In this document: positions 46,077 to 56,403 of the stretch, piece after piece
Layout: every line of letters begins with the position of its first letter
Position numbering within the stretch: position 1 is the stretch's first letter
NCBI RefSeq assembly: GCF_009735585.1
Contig: NZ_VJVW01000006.1
Span: 85,800 to 149,799, forward strand
Source: Christiangramia aestuarii
Lineage (GTDB): Bacteria > Bacteroidota > Bacteroidia > Flavobacteriales > Flavobacteriaceae
Length of the DNA: 64,000 nucleotides
Reading direction: 5' to 3'
Program-made: the position numbers and the translations under genes
Notes under the pieces: generated by a model
The model's database searches: none
What the model was told of the DNA's origin: nothing
What the model saw: only the letters and a program-made list of their open reading frames with translations

Positions 46077-49000
46077 ATGCTAAAAACATTTATAGAACGT
46101 CCCGTATTATCTACCGTGATCTCGATCATTATCGTCATCCTGGGGGTTTTGGGTCTGTCACAATTGCCGGTAACCCAGTATCCCGATATCGCACCGCCAA
46201 CGGTACAGGTGAGCGCCTCCTATCCCGGAGCGAACGCCGAGACCATCGTGGAGAGCGTGATCATCCCTATAGAAGAACAGATCAACGGGGTGGAAGGGAT
46301 GAAATACATCACTTCCAGCGCCAGTAATAACGGTACCGCCAATATCCAGGTTTTCTTCGAACAGGGTTACGATCCAGATATCGCCGCGGTAAACGTGCAG
46401 AACAGGGTGGCCAGGGCCAATGCCGTGTTGCCATCAGAAGTGATCCGTTCGGGGGTTACGACCACCAAGGCACAGAATTCGGCTTTATTATATGCAGGGA
46501 TCTATTCTACCAATCCAGATTTTGACGATACTTTTCTACAGAATTACCTCAACATCAATGTAAAACCAGAGTTACAAAGGATCAATGGTGTTGGTGATGT
46601 GACCGTTTTCGGAGGTAAGGATTACGCGATGAGGATCTGGCTGGATCCCACCAAAATGGCCAATTACGGGCTTGTACCTTCAGATGTTACCGCAGCGATA
46701 GGCGAGCAAAGCCTTGAAGCTGCTGCCGGTTCCCTGGGACAGAACGCAGGTGAATCTTTTGAATATGTACTGAAATACGGAGGGCGCTATAAAACGGTAG
46801 AAGAATATGCCGATGTGATCATCAAAGCTCAGACAAATGGGGAACTGCTACGATTAAAGGATGTAGGAACCGTGGAACTGGGAGCACAGTCCTATTCTTC
46901 CCTTTCCAGGTCTAAAGGCCACCCCGCGCTTAGTTTCGGGGTATTCCAAACTCCAGGTTCTAACGCACAGGAGATCATTGAAGAGATCTATGTGAAGCTC
47001 GAGGAAATGAAAAAGGATTTCCCGGAAGGCGTGGATTACATCATAAATTATGACACGAATAAATTTCTTACGGCTTCTATTTCTAAAGTGAAAACTACCC
47101 TGATAGAAGCCTTTCTACTGGTATTCCTGGTGGTATTTATTTTCCTTCAGGACCTGAAATCTACGCTTATTCCCGCTATTGCCGTGCCGGTTTCGATCAT
47201 TGGTACCTTTTTCTTTCTGAATCTGCTGGGATATTCTATCAACCTGCTTACGCTTTTCGCCCTGGTCCTGGCCATCGGGATCGTGGTAGATGATGCGATC
47301 GTGGTAGTAGAAGCGGTACATGCGAAACTGGAAGGAGGAGAAAAGAATCCGCGCAAGGCCTCAGTTTCGGCCATGAGCGAGATCGCCGGTGCAATTGTAT
47401 CCATTACCCTGGTGATGGCGGCAGTATTTATACCGATCACCTTTATCCAGGGACCTGCAGGAGTTTTCTATGAACAGTTTGGGGTTACACTTATTATCGC
47501 CATTCTAATCTCTGCGGTGAATGCCCTTACCCTGAGCCCGGCCCTATGTGCGATCTTTCTGAAACCTAAAAAGGAAGAGGATAAAAAGAAAAACCTGTTG
47601 CAGAAATTTTACGCTGCTTTTGATGCGGGCTTTGAAGCTACGCGAAATAAATATGTTAGTTCCCTAAGTTTTCTAACCAGGAAAAAGTGGCTAACCTTCC
47701 TGATCCTTGCGATTACGGCCGGGCTTATCTACTGGGCGAACAACTCTATACCCTCTGGATTCGTACCTACCGAAGATCGGGGAGTGATCTTCGTGAACGG
47801 CGACCTGCCCCCTGGTTCTTCACTGGATCGTTCTTTTGAAACGGCAGAGATGCTCTATGACCAGATGCAGGATGTGGAAGGTGTAAGAACCGCGACCATC
47901 ATCGCTGGTAGAAACTTTTTCTCGGGTGCGGGAAGTTCCAATTTCATGGGTTTCATTATCCTGGAAGACTGGGAAAAACGTGAAACCGAGGAGACCAGCA
48001 TAGATAATATTATGGCCAAACTGAACCAGAAATCTGGAAGTATCAGCGATGCCCGGATCATCTATTTCACGCCTCCTTCGGTTCCTGGATTTGGTAATGC
48101 CGATGGATTTGAGATGCAGCTTTTAGACAGGGAAGCAGGCAGCCTGGAAGACCTGGATGAAACCGCCAACACTTTTGTGAACAGCCTGATCCAGCAGCCG
48201 GAAGTGGCCTATGCCTCGAATCCTTTCAGCACAAATTATCCCCAACTAAGGATAGATATCAATACCGCGAAGGCGAAACAGGCTGGTGTAGGTGTGAACG
48301 ATATCCTATCTGTACTGCAGGGATATGTAGGAGGGATCTATACCGCGAATTTCAGCCGCTTCGGAAAACAATATCGTGTTTTCGTACAATCCCTGCCCGA
48401 TGACCGTATATCAAAGGAGAGCCTGAACAGTATGTACGTTAGGACCACCGATGGGCAGATGTCCCCGGTATCCCAGTTCGTAACCCTGAACAGGATCTAC
48501 GGGCCGCAGAGTATTAGCAGGTTCAACCTGTTTAATGCTGTGGCCGTGAATGGTACCGCGGCACCGGGTTACAGTTCTGGTGGAGCGATCGATGCGATTA
48601 ATAGGACTGCCGAAGATGTTCTGCCCAATGGCTATGATGTTGCCTTTTCGGGATTAACCCGGGAAGAGATCGCCTCTTCAGGACAGGCGGGGATCATCTT
48701 TGCCTTGAGTATCCTGTTTGTATACTTCCTTTTGGCAGCACAGTATGAAAGCTATTTACTGCCATTTTCGGTAATACTTTCACTGCCTATTGGTGTGGCC
48801 GGTGCCTACCTGGCTACCTGGCTTACCGACAACCAGAACAACATCTATTTCCAGATCGCGCTCATCATGTTGATAGGCCTGCTGGCCAAGAACGCGATCC
48901 TGATCGTGGAATTTGCCCGGCAGCGAAGGTATGACGGACTTTCAATTACCGAGGCGGCCATAGACGGAGCCAAAGTAAGGTTACGCCCAATTCTTATGAC

Positions 49001-49208
49001 CTCCTTTGCCTTTATCCTGGGATTATTGCCGCTGGTACTCGCTAACGGCGTTGGAGCGCAAGGTAATCGCTCGATAGGTACCGGTGCTGCCGGAGGGTTA
49101 CTGATTGGAACCATATTCGGAATATTCGTGATCCCGGTTCTGTTCATCGTCTTCCAGTGGTTGCAGGAAAGGATCGGTAAGAAACCTGAAACCGTGAAAA
49201 ATGATTAA
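46077..49208 (+). CDS. RND multidrug efflux pump, AcrB/HAE1 type
   Basis: The 1043-residue inner-membrane pump has 12 predicted helices and two large periplasmic loops. The start MLKTFIERPVLSTVISIIIV and the TM4 motif GIVVDDAIVVVEAVHA with paired aspartates for proton relay are diagnostic of HAE1 transporters. Its second half repeats the first (SGLTREEIASSGQAGIIFALS). It expels hydrophobic or amphiphilic compounds from the periplasm. The substrate range cannot be read from the sequence. It overlaps or nearly abuts both neighbours in the operon. Confidence 0.95.
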   Translation: MLKTFIERPVLSTVISIIIVILGVLGLSQLPVTQYPDIAPPTVQVSASYPGANAETIVESVIIPIEEQINGVEGMKYITSSASNNGTANIQVFFEQGYDPDIAAVNVQNRVARANAVLPSEVIRSGVTTTKAQNSALLYAGIYSTNPDFDDTFLQNYLNINVKPELQRINGVGDVTVFGGKDYAMRIWLDPTKMANYGLVPSDVTAAIGEQSLEAAAGSLGQNAGESFEYVLKYGGRYKTVEEYADVIIKAQTNGELLRLKDVGTVELGAQSYSSLSRSKGHPALSFGVFQTPGSNAQEIIEEIYVKLEEMKKDFPEGVDYIINYDTNKFLTASISKVKTTLIEAFLLVFLVVFIFLQDLKSTLIPAIAVPVSIIGTFFFLNLLGYSINLLTLFALVLAIGIVVDDAIVVVEAVHAKLEGGEKNPRKASVSAMSEIAGAIVSITLVMAAVFIPITFIQGPAGVFYEQFGVTLIIAILISAVNALTLSPALCAIFLKPKKEEDKKKNLLQKFYAAFDAGFEATRNKYVSSLSFLTRKKWLTFLILAITAGLIYWANNSIPSGFVPTEDRGVIFVNGDLPPGSSLDRSFETAEMLYDQMQDVEGVRTATIIAGRNFFSGAGSSNFMGFIILEDWEKRETEETSIDNIMAKLNQKSGSISDARIIYFTPPSVPGFGNADGFEMQLLDREAGSLEDLDETANTFVNSLIQQPEVAYASNPFSTNYPQLRIDINTAKAKQAGVGVNDILSVLQGYVGGIYTANFSRFGKQYRVFVQSLPDDRISKESLNSMYVRTTDGQMSPVSQFVTLNRIYGPQSISRFNLFNAVAVNGTAAPGYSSGGAIDAINRTAEDVLPNGYDVAFSGLTREEIASSGQAGIIFALSILFVYFLLAAQYESYLLPFSVILSLPIGVAGAYLATWLTDNQNNIYFQIALIMLIGLLAKNAILIVEFARQRRYDGLSITEAAIDGAKVRLRPILMTSFAFILGLLPLVLANGVGAQGNRSIGTGAAGGLLIGTIFGIFVIPVLFIVFQWLQERIGKKPETVKND

Positions 49209-49230
49209 TCAAGTCAGGAAAGCTAAGAAA

Positions 49231-50628
49231 ATGAAGTCACTATCAAATCTGAAAATAATCATTGCGGGCTTTGCCCTTATCAGCCTTCAATCCTGTTTTG
49301 TTGCAAAAGAATATGAGCAGCCGGAGGTGGTTCAGGAAGAAAGGTTCCACACCGATAATATCGAACAGGACAGCCTGAATATCGCCAATGTTTCCTGGAG
49401 GGAAATGTTCACCGATCCTGTGCTTCAGGAATATATTGAAAAGGGACTACAGAATAATATAGATATCAGGATCGCCCTGCAACAGATAATTGCTGCCGAA
49501 GCCTATGTGAAACAGGGAAAAGCAGGCTATCTGCCTACACTGAATGGAGACGCGACCTTTACCCATCAGGAATTATCTGAAAACAGCCAGTTTGGTTCCT
49601 TCTTTAGTTCGGTGAACCAGTACCAGCTTAGCGCCGGTCTTTCCTGGGAAGCAGATATCTGGGGGAAGATAAGAAGCCAGAAAAGGGCTTTTGAGGCCAG
49701 TTACCTGCAAAGTATCGCGGCCCACCAGGCGGTCAAGACCAGGCTTATCGCTTCTATCGCCTCCACTTATTACCAGTTGCTTGCCCTTGACGAGCAGATA
49801 AGGATCACCCAGGAGACCGTGAAAACCCGGGAGAAAAGCCTGGATGCCACGCAGGCCCTGAAAGAAGCGGGTAACCTTACCGAGGTAGGTGTGAAACAGA
49901 CCGAAGCCCAGTACTATACCGCAAAAGCGATTCTAATAGATCTTAAAAACGAAGAAAGGCTGCTGGAAAATACCTTATCTATTCTCCTGGGCGAAGCTCC
50001 CATGCAAATAGAAAGAACAAGCCTTGACGAACAGCAGATCACCACTGAACTGAACATAGGGGTGCCGGTACAGCTTTTAAGGAACCGACCAGATGTGATC
50101 GCGGCAGAATATGAATTGATGAATGCCTTTGAACTTACCAATGTGGCCCGAAGCAATTTCTATCCTTCCCTTACACTATCGGCAACCGGAGGACTACAGG
50201 CCTTGGAAGCAGAGGACCTTTTCAGTGTGAATTCGTTGTTTGCGACAGTGATCGGCGGACTTGCGCAGCCAATCTTGAATGGTCGTAGGATAAGAACCGA
50301 ATTCGAGGTATCTCAAGCGCAGCAGGAACAGGCCAGGCTGGAATTCCGCAGAGCCATTCTAACGGCGAGTAAGGAAGTATCAGACGCGCTTTATTCCTAC
50401 CAGGCTTCCACAGAAAAGATAGAGGTAAAACAGAAAGAATTTGAAGCCTATGACCTGGCAACGGGATATTCAGAAGAATTGCTGGTAAACGGGCTGGCAA
50501 ATTACCTGGAAGTGCTTACGGCCAGGGAGAATGCGCTTAACTCAAGCCTGGACCTTACCAATGCGAGGTTTAACCAGTTAAAGGCGATCGTGGAGCTTTA
50601 TGAAGCCCTTGGCGGTGGCTGGCAGTAA
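49231..50628 (+). CDS. TolC/NodT-type outer-membrane efflux channel lipoprotein
   Basis: From the ATG at 49231 the protein has 465 residues with a lipoprotein signal (ALISLQSC); an ATG at 49201 overlapping the pump gene by 8 bases is also possible and would add a basic leader. Two outer-membrane-efflux-protein repeats (about 55-250 and 265-450) contain the long coiled helices. Landmarks are AAEAYVKQGKAGYLPTL and LLRNRPDVIAAEYELMNA. It completes the tripartite pump. The operon ends here at a terminator. Confidence 0.92.
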   Translation: MKSLSNLKIIIAGFALISLQSCFVAKEYEQPEVVQEERFHTDNIEQDSLNIANVSWREMFTDPVLQEYIEKGLQNNIDIRIALQQIIAAEAYVKQGKAGYLPTLNGDATFTHQELSENSQFGSFFSSVNQYQLSAGLSWEADIWGKIRSQKRAFEASYLQSIAAHQAVKTRLIASIASTYYQLLALDEQIRITQETVKTREKSLDATQALKEAGNLTEVGVKQTEAQYYTAKAILIDLKNEERLLENTLSILLGEAPMQIERTSLDEQQITTELNIGVPVQLLRNRPDVIAAEYELMNAFELTNVARSNFYPSLTLSATGGLQALEAEDLFSVNSLFATVIGGLAQPILNGRRIRTEFEVSQAQQEQARLEFRRAILTASKEVSDALYSYQASTEKIEVKQKEFEAYDLATGYSEELLVNGLANYLEVLTARENALNSSLDLTNARFNQLKAIVELYEALGGGWQ

Positions 50629-50655
50629 GATCTTATTTTGTTAGTTGTTGGTTGA

Positions 50656-50694
50656 GAATGACCTCTGGCTCCCGGGCCTGAGGTCATTTTTTTA
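50656..50694 (+). terminator. Terminator of the RND efflux operon
   Basis: AATGACCTC (50657-50665) pairs with GAGGTCATT (50680-50688), followed by seven T in all. Confidence 0.9.
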
Positions 50695-50756
50695 ACCCAA
50701 TCTTAAAAGTTCGAACGAACTCAAATCCTTAACTTTAGGTTCAAATATTCCAGGTT

Positions 50757-51053
50757 ATGAAAAGTAGTTTTAGCGAGATCATCAAAAGTGAAACCCCTGT
50801 ATTAATTGATTTTTATGCAGACTGGTGCGGCCCATGCAAAAGTCTTGCACCCATTTTAAAGGATCTGAAGGCAGACCTGGGTGACCAGGTTAAGATCGTT
50901 AAAATAGACGTGGACAAGAATCAGGCACTGGCCAGCAAATATCAGGTGCGTGGAGTACCTACCATGATCCTTTTCAAGAATGGGGAACAAAAATGGAGAC
51001 AATCTGGAGTTGTTCCCAAACACGAACTGGCTAATATTATTAAGTCGGCTTAA
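50757..51053 (+). CDS. Thioredoxin
   Basis: The 98-residue protein is a minimal thioredoxin with active site WCGPCK (residues 23-28), the cis-proline in [14 protein letters not shown], and IKVDKN-like strand VKIDVDKNQ. It reduces cytoplasmic disulfides using NADPH through thioredoxin reductase. No signal peptide. It is a short, separate gene whose end overlaps the convergent DUF5996 gene by four bases. Confidence 0.92.
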   Translation: MKSSFSEIIKSETPVLIDFYADWCGPCKSLAPILKDLKADLGDQVKIVKIDVDKNQALASKYQVRGVPTMILFKNGEQKWRQSGVVPKHELANIIKSA

Positions 51054-51979
51054 AGCTCGCTAAGCGGCGGCACTTTAAAAGCTTCAATATCCCAACCGGC
51101 AAGCTCTGCCCCGGCCCGGTAGGAGCTTTCCAGGAATTCTAGTAATTTTTGTTTGGGATTATCCATTTCCAAAAGATCGGCATAGGTCAATATGGCCATA
51201 GGTGTACCATTATTCATGATCCAGTTTGCCTCGCCGGGCTCCAGTGGTTGTTCATCAAGGCCTTCCGGCGAAGGAAAAGTATAACAGTAAAATGCCGGTT
51301 CCTGAACATTATTGTCACCTGCCCAGAACCCAAAACTTATACATTCATGGCTGTAAGCATCCTTGTCTGAGACCCTGGCTTCTTTGGGCATAGGCGGTGC
51401 CTTTTTTCCGGAAAACCTCGTAACGGCAAGATCCATAGAGTGCCAGTAAAGGTGCACCGGACAGGTCTTTCCGTAAAATCTTCCGCTGAATTCCTTAAAT
51501 ACGGCACTTACCCATAAAAAAGTCTTCCAATAGGCCATGGCATATTTTTTCGAATAATGCTGAAGCTCCTCTATTTCAGAAAAAGGTTTTTTGATCTCAA
51601 GGTCGAAAGGTTTCCCGTTGATCTTAACGTTGATATCGATCTCCTTAAGGGTGCTCACCAGGTAATTATAAAAATCGGCGACACTAAGATTTTTCTCCAG
51701 CCTGAAGGACCTTACTTCTCCGGTGCTTTTAATGATCTCCACCCTGTTCTCAATTATGTTCAGGGTAACCGAAAACGAACCAAAACCATCATCTATAGGT
51801 ACCGGGCCAGTGGTAAAGCCCTTTTCATTTACATAAAGCGTGATATACCACCAATGATTTTTCCTGGGGGTAAAGCACATTCTAACTTTCCCCATGATCT
51901 GAAAGAACAGGTGCAGGGTGAGCTTCTTTTTCTCATTGCCCACGTACTTTAATTCTGGTAAAACATTGGCTGGTATCAT
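51050..51979 (-). CDS. DUF5996 family protein
   Basis: The 309-residue cytoplasmic protein matches what I know as DUF5996: [24 protein letters not shown] in the first 55 residues and the later blocks [20 protein letters not shown] and [14 protein letters not shown]. No catalytic motif is evident. It is adjacent to a YciI-family gene (two bases apart), suggesting an operon with the YciI, CYTH and NAD-binding genes. Function is unknown. Confidence 0.85.
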   Translation of the reverse strand: MIPANVLPELKYVGNEKKKLTLHLFFQIMGKVRMCFTPRKNHWWYITLYVNEKGFTTGPVPIDDGFGSFSVTLNIIENRVEIIKSTGEVRSFRLEKNLSVADFYNYLVSTLKEIDINVKINGKPFDLEIKKPFSEIEELQHYSKKYAMAYWKTFLWVSAVFKEFSGRFYGKTCPVHLYWHSMDLAVTRFSGKKAPPMPKEARVSDKDAYSHECISFGFWAGDNNVQEPAFYCYTFPSPEGLDEQPLEPGEANWIMNNGTPMAILTYADLLEMDNPKQKLLEFLESSYRAGAELAGWDIEAFKVPPLSEL

Positions 51980-51980
51980 A

Positions 51981-52484
51981 TCATTTTAATTTTCCTCCTT
52001 TGGCCACCCACCATGGATGGACTTCTACCTTTAGTCTTCCCGCCTGCACCATAGGGTCTAGCCTGGCCAGGCTATCTGCTTCCTGCTGGGTGGCGGTATT
52101 AAAGACAACGATTCCCCTAAGCTCACCATCATCCCCCATTGGGCCGGTCAGGCTGGTATAGCCCTCCTCATACATCCTGGACAAATGGGCCAGGTGCTTT
52201 TTCTGTAATTCTGCAGCTTCGGTCGAATCCTGGCTACGGGTAGCGCCAGACTTTAAAAATACCATATAATATTGCTGCATTAAATAGGTGGTATCCCCAT
52301 CTTTATAACTAAAAGTCTGGTATCCTTTGTTTTTAAGTTTCTCTTCCAGGGAGGCCATATCTGGCGTTTTTACAGAATCTGCCTTGTGTTCTTTTCTTTC
52401 TGCCATTTCTGTATTTTCCTTTTCGGAAGTTTCGCCACAACTAATTAAAAGCCCAAGGGCGAACAGGTATATGATCTTTTTCAT
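51981..52484 (-). CDS. YciI-like (YCII-related) lipoprotein
   Basis: The 167-residue lipoprotein (LGLLISCGE, Cys16) has an acidic linker and a YCII-type ferredoxin-like domain (about 60-160, YYMVFLKSGATRSQDSTEAA). It includes the HLAHLSRMYEEGYTSLTGPMGDDGELRGIV-type core typical of the family. YCII domains are dehydratase-like folds of unsettled function. It overlaps the CYTH gene by four bases, so they are translated together. Confidence 0.82.
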   Translation of the reverse strand: MKKIIYLFALGLLISCGETSEKENTEMAERKEHKADSVKTPDMASLEEKLKNKGYQTFSYKDGDTTYLMQQYYMVFLKSGATRSQDSTEAAELQKKHLAHLSRMYEEGYTSLTGPMGDDGELRGIVVFNTATQQEADSLARLDPMVQAGRLKVEVHPWWVAKGGKLK

Positions 52485-52954
52485 TTTTTCCAGGTTTTAT
52501 AAGGTTGTGCTATTAAATTTGAATTGTAATAAGCCAGGTTGCCGGTAACTTCTTCTCCCAGCCAATCTGGTTTTAAAAAGTCTTCCTCTTCTTCCTGAAG
52601 TTCTACTTCGGCCAGGGTTAGCCCGGCATTATCATCCAGGAATTCATCTACCTCATAAACATGTTCACCCATTTCTATATGATACCTGTATTTCTCTATT
52701 TTCCCGGGTTCACAGATCTTCAGAAGCTTTTCAGCCTCATCCACGGGAATTTCCTTTTCCCATTCAAAACGGGTTAGACCATTTTCAGAGCTTTTACCCT
52801 TGATGGTTAAAAAGGCCTTGTCATCGCTTATTCTTACCCTGGTGGTCCTTTCGGGATGCGTATTTAGATATGCCTGAATAAATAATGTCTTTTTCCTGGC
52901 CTGTTGCTTATAATCTTCAGACCTCACTAAAAATTTTCTTTCAATTTCTGTCAT
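52481..52954 (-). CDS. CYTH domain protein
   Basis: The 157-residue protein starts MTEIERKFLVR, the ExExK signature of CYTH/triphosphate-tunnel enzymes, with further acidic and basic residues pointing into the tunnel (RTTRVRISDDKAFLTIKG and ELQEEEEDF). Bacterial stand-alone copies usually hydrolyse inorganic triphosphate; adenylate cyclase activity is less likely. It sits between the YciI lipoprotein and the NAD-binding gene on the same strand. Confidence 0.9.
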   Translation of the reverse strand: MTEIERKFLVRSEDYKQQARKKTLFIQAYLNTHPERTTRVRISDDKAFLTIKGKSSENGLTRFEWEKEIPVDEAEKLLKICEPGKIEKYRYHIEMGEHVYEVDEFLDDNAGLTLAEVELQEEEEDFLKPDWLGEEVTGNLAYYNSNLIAQPYKTWKK

Positions 52955-52962
52955 TCGCTGTT

Positions 52963-53628
52963 TTAATATTTTTCTGCGATATCTTTTATTTCGTCAGAAG
53001 GGATCCTTCCGCTCGTATATTCGTTGTTAGCAAGGTAGATCATGGCTTTTGCAATGGCTTCGGGATGAATGCTGCGATACTTTTTCAAATTGCCCACCAG
53101 GAGGTTATCGCCCAGGCTCATTATCTTTTTCCAAAGGTATTCCATAGGCCTGTTCTCTTCGCGTTCACCACCTATCAGGGACGGTTGAAGAATATAGGTA
53201 TTAGCGATCTTTTGCTCCATTACCGCGCCTTCCATTTCACCTTTAACCCGGTTATAAAAGATCTTGCTGTTCTCGTTCGCCCCCATGGCCGAGATGACCT
53301 GGAAAGTCCTTATTTCGTTATTCCTGGCGATCTTAGCGGCGGTTGCCGGGATACCAAAATCTATCATCCTGTAGGTATCTTTATCTGGCGTCTTTTGCCT
53401 GGTAGTTCCAATACAGCAATAGACCTCATCTGCGGTGAAAAGATTACTTACGCTTTCCAGGGCAAAGAGATCGATAAGATATTCCTCTATCTTCTCGTGC
53501 TTTTGCTTTACATGGCTGCGTGAAAAGATCTTTATCTTGCGGTAACGATCATCCTGCAGGAGCTTATCCAGCAGCAGGCTCCCGGTGAGCCCGGTCGCAC
53601 CAAGTATTATTGCAGTTTTTTGTGGCAT
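52963..53628 (-). CDS. NAD(P)-binding oxidoreductase, HTATIP2-like
   Basis: The 221-residue protein is an atypical SDR with N-terminal dinucleotide loop LGATGLTGSLLLDKLL, the QVISAMGANENSKIFYNRVKGEME active-site-like region (a Tyr-x3-Lys equivalent in FYNRVKGE) and the LQPSLIGGEREENRP block typical of TIP30/HTATIP2 and NmrA-like proteins. The substrate is unknown. It is the upstream gene of a four-gene minus-strand group ending at the DUF5996 gene. Confidence 0.85.
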   Translation of the reverse strand: MPQKTAIILGATGLTGSLLLDKLLQDDRYRKIKIFSRSHVKQKHEKIEEYLIDLFALESVSNLFTADEVYCCIGTTRQKTPDKDTYRMIDFGIPATAAKIARNNEIRTFQVISAMGANENSKIFYNRVKGEMEGAVMEQKIANTYILQPSLIGGEREENRPMEYLWKKIMSLGDNLLVGNLKKYRSIHPEAIAKAMIYLANNEYTSGRIPSDEIKDIAEKY

Positions 53629-53798
53629 TGGTTTTTTTGGGTAGGTTGTTACTCAAAGATAAGTTTTCTTGAAATATTTTTCACGATCCCAACCCATTAA
53701 GAAGCCTCTACCTTTCTAAAGCGTGAATAGATGTTCCATTAAGGTGTAATGAAGTATCATTTCTCTCTTAGTAGGACATTTCAGAATTGAAGTTTCCT

Positions 53799-53806
53799 TA
53801 AATTTG
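53799..53806 (+). promoter_or_regulatory. -7 box with four-base distance to the dinB start
   Basis: TAAATTTG is followed by AAAA and then the GTG at 53811, the same spacing as the divergent pair near 21.75 kb. It suggests a leaderless dinB transcript. Confidence 0.5.
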
Positions 53807-53810
53807 AAAA

Positions 53811-54899
53811 GTGGAAAAGCTTCGCAAAATTATCCATATAGACATGGATGCCTTCTATGCGTCTGTGGAACAACTGGACAATCCTGAACTTCGCGGAAAA
53901 CCGGTTGCGGTTGGAGGTAGTTCGCAAAGAGGCGTGGTAAGCGCGGCCAGCTACGAAGCCAGGAAATTCGGGGTGAAAAGTGCCATGAGCAGCGTGATAG
54001 CCAAAAGGAACTGTCCCGATCTAATCTTTGTAAAACCCCGCTTTGAGCGATATAAGGAAATCTCCCAGCAAATTAGGGAGATCTTTTTTGAGTATACAGA
54101 CCTGGTGGAACCTTTATCCCTGGACGAGGCATATTTAGACGTGACCGAGAACAAGATAGGCCTGCCCAGCGCCACTCTCATCGCCAAAAAAATAAGGGAC
54201 AGGATCAAGGAAAGAACAGGCCTTAATGCCTCGGCAGGCATTTCCATCAATAAGTTCATCGCCAAGGTGGCCAGTGATGTAAATAAACCCAACGGACAAA
54301 AGACCGTCCCGCCAGAAGAGGTTCTTCAGTTCCTGGAAGAGCTGGACATCCGCAAGTTTTATGGAGTGGGAAAGGTGACCGCAGAGAAAATGTACCGGCT
54401 GGGTATTTTCACCGGCAAGGACCTTAAGGAAAAGACCGAGGAGTATCTCTCTGAACATTTCGGGAAAAGCGGTTCGCATTTCTATAATGTAGTAAGGGGC
54501 ATCCATCATTCTGAAGTAAAACCGCACCGCATCAGGAAATCCCTGGGCGCAGAGCGTACCTTCCGGGAGAACATCTCCTCTGAGATCTTTATGCTGGAAC
54601 GCCTGGAAAATATAGCCGAAGAGATAGAGCGCAGGCTGGAAAAGAGTAAGGTTGCCGGGAAAACGGTGACGCTGAAGATCAAGTACAGCGACTTTACGCA
54701 ACAAACCAGAAGCAAAACCATCAACTATTATATTTCAAGCAAAGACCTTATCCTTGAAATTTCCAAAGGTCTTCTATATCAGGAGAAAATGAAGGATTCG
54801 GTAAGATTGCTCGGCATAAGCTTATCCAACCTTAATACAGAGAAGGATGATTCCGAGGAAAAAAAGGAGATCTCGGTACAGCTGAAGTTCAAATTCTGA
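53811..54899 (+). CDS. dinB: DNA polymerase IV (Y-family translesion polymerase)
   Basis: The 362-residue polymerase begins at a GTG, with HIDMDAFYASVEQ (first catalytic aspartate) nine residues in and the second catalytic block PLSLDEAYLDV (about 98-108). The helix-hairpin-helix region and the little finger domain (about 230-345) complete it. It copies damaged DNA with low fidelity. No SOS box was recognised. It ends at a terminator shared with pyk. Confidence 0.94.
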   Translation: MEKLRKIIHIDMDAFYASVEQLDNPELRGKPVAVGGSSQRGVVSAASYEARKFGVKSAMSSVIAKRNCPDLIFVKPRFERYKEISQQIREIFFEYTDLVEPLSLDEAYLDVTENKIGLPSATLIAKKIRDRIKERTGLNASAGISINKFIAKVASDVNKPNGQKTVPPEEVLQFLEELDIRKFYGVGKVTAEKMYRLGIFTGKDLKEKTEEYLSEHFGKSGSHFYNVVRGIHHSEVKPHRIRKSLGAERTFRENISSEIFMLERLENIAEEIERRLEKSKVAGKTVTLKIKYSDFTQQTRSKTINYYISSKDLILEISKGLLYQEKMKDSVRLLGISLSNLNTEKDDSEEKKEISVQLKFKF

Positions 54900-54914
54900 A
54901 CTTCAAGATAACTT

Positions 54915-54952
54915 CCAAAAAAAAGCCACGAATAAAAGGTATCCGTGGCTTA
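54915..54952. terminator. Bidirectional terminator between dinB and pyk
   Basis: AAGCCACG (54923-54930) pairs with CGTGGCTT (54944-54951). The T-run is strongest on the minus strand, for pyk. Confidence 0.85.
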
Positions 54953-54972
54953 TCACTAATGGTATTTTAATT

Positions 54973-56403
54973 CTATTCTATTTCAGAAACTCTAAGCGTG
55001 TTGACCATTCCTTTAGCCGTTATAGGCATTGCCGCAAGGTTAATCGTGAAATCACCGGTCTCTACGAACTTATATTTCTTAGCCATCTCGCTGATGTCTT
55101 CTATGGTCTCATCTGTACTTACGAATTTGTCGTAATAAAAAGCTTTAACACCCCATAAAAGGCTTAGCTGATTAAGTATCCTCCTGTTAGAAGTGAAAAC
55201 CAGGATATGGGCCTCGGGTCTCCAGGCTGAAATCTGGAAAGCAGTGTATCCACTATTGGTAAGGGTACAAATGGCCTTAGCCTTGATCTCGTTGGCCATA
55301 TGTGCCGCATGGTAACAAACCGCCTTGGTGATATATCTTTTTGTTCTAACATGTGGTGGTTCGTGTGGAACCTTGATCAATGGCGAGTTCTCCACACTAT
55401 GAAGGATCTGGGACATCTTCTGGATCACCTGAACCGGATATTGACCCACAGAGGTCTCACCACTAAGCATCACCGCATCCGCACCATCCATTACCGAGTT
55501 GGCAACGTCATTTACCTCTGCCCTGGTTGGGGTTAGGCTGGTGATCATGGTCTCCATCATCTGAGTGGCAATGATCACTGGAATTCTGGCTTTTTTGGCA
55601 GTTAGCACAAGCTTCTTCTGGATAAGTGGTACTTCCTGTGCCGGGATCTCTACTCCCAGGTCTCCACGAGCCACCATAAGTCCGTCACAGTAAGCAACGA
55701 TCTTATCAATATTCTCTACCCCTTCAGGCTTTTCTATTTTGGCCACGATAGGGATCTTGTATTCGCTGTGTTCCTTGATAAGGTTCTGAAGTTCGATAAG
55801 GTCTTCAGCATGTCTCACGAAAGAAAGAGCCATCCAGTCAACACCTATCTCGCAGGCGAAGATCGCATCCTTCACATCCTTTTCAGTAAGAGCTGGCAGG
55901 GAAATATTTGTATTGGGAAGATTCACCCCTTTTTTAGACTTAAGTGGTCCTCCCTGGATAACTTTTGTTCTAACCTCGTTCTTTTTGTTGGTACTCACCA
56001 CTTCAAAGATCAGTTTACCATCATCGAGAAGTATCCTTTCACCAGATTTCACATCCCGAGGGAATGAATCGTAGTTCATATATACCCTTTCGGCGGTACC
56101 TTTAAACTCCTTACCGGTGGCGAAAACGATCTCATCGCCTTCATTTACCACAACCTCTTCCTTCATTACACCTACCCTAAGTTTAGGTCCCTGAAGGTCT
56201 CCAAGAATTGCCGCATTAAAGCCGTCTTCCTCGTTAAGTTCCCTGATCATCTGGATCCTCTCCCTTACATCGTCATAATTGGCATGTGAGAAATTGATAC
56301 GAAACACGTTTACACCTTCCTGCAACATTTTTCTTAAGACATCCTTACTACTGGTTGCAGGGCCCAGCGTAGCGACTATTTTTGTTTTCTTGTTGGTAGG
56401 CAT
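54973..56403 (-). CDS. pyk: Pyruvate kinase
   Basis: The 476-residue glycolytic enzyme makes pyruvate and ATP from phosphoenolpyruvate. The N-terminal TKIVATLGPAT, the K+-site and active-site block PIVAKIEKPEGVENID and the signature MVARGDLGVEIP, followed by TRAEVNDVANSVMDGADAVMLSGE, are all intact. The C-terminal regulatory domain is full length. Its ATG overlaps the stop codon of the IPExxxVDY gene upstream (TAATG), so the two are translated together. Confidence 0.96.
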   Translation of the reverse strand: MPTNKKTKIVATLGPATSSKDVLRKMLQEGVNVFRINFSHANYDDVRERIQMIRELNEEDGFNAAILGDLQGPKLRVGVMKEEVVVNEGDEIVFATGKEFKGTAERVYMNYDSFPRDVKSGERILLDDGKLIFEVVSTNKKNEVRTKVIQGGPLKSKKGVNLPNTNISLPALTEKDVKDAIFACEIGVDWMALSFVRHAEDLIELQNLIKEHSEYKIPIVAKIEKPEGVENIDKIVAYCDGLMVARGDLGVEIPAQEVPLIQKKLVLTAKKARIPVIIATQMMETMITSLTPTRAEVNDVANSVMDGADAVMLSGETSVGQYPVQVIQKMSQILHSVENSPLIKVPHEPPHVRTKRYITKAVCYHAAHMANEIKAKAICTLTNSGYTAFQISAWRPEAHILVFTSNRRILNQLSLLWGVKAFYYDKFVSTDETIEDISEMAKKYKFVETGDFTINLAAMPITAKGMVNTLRVSEIE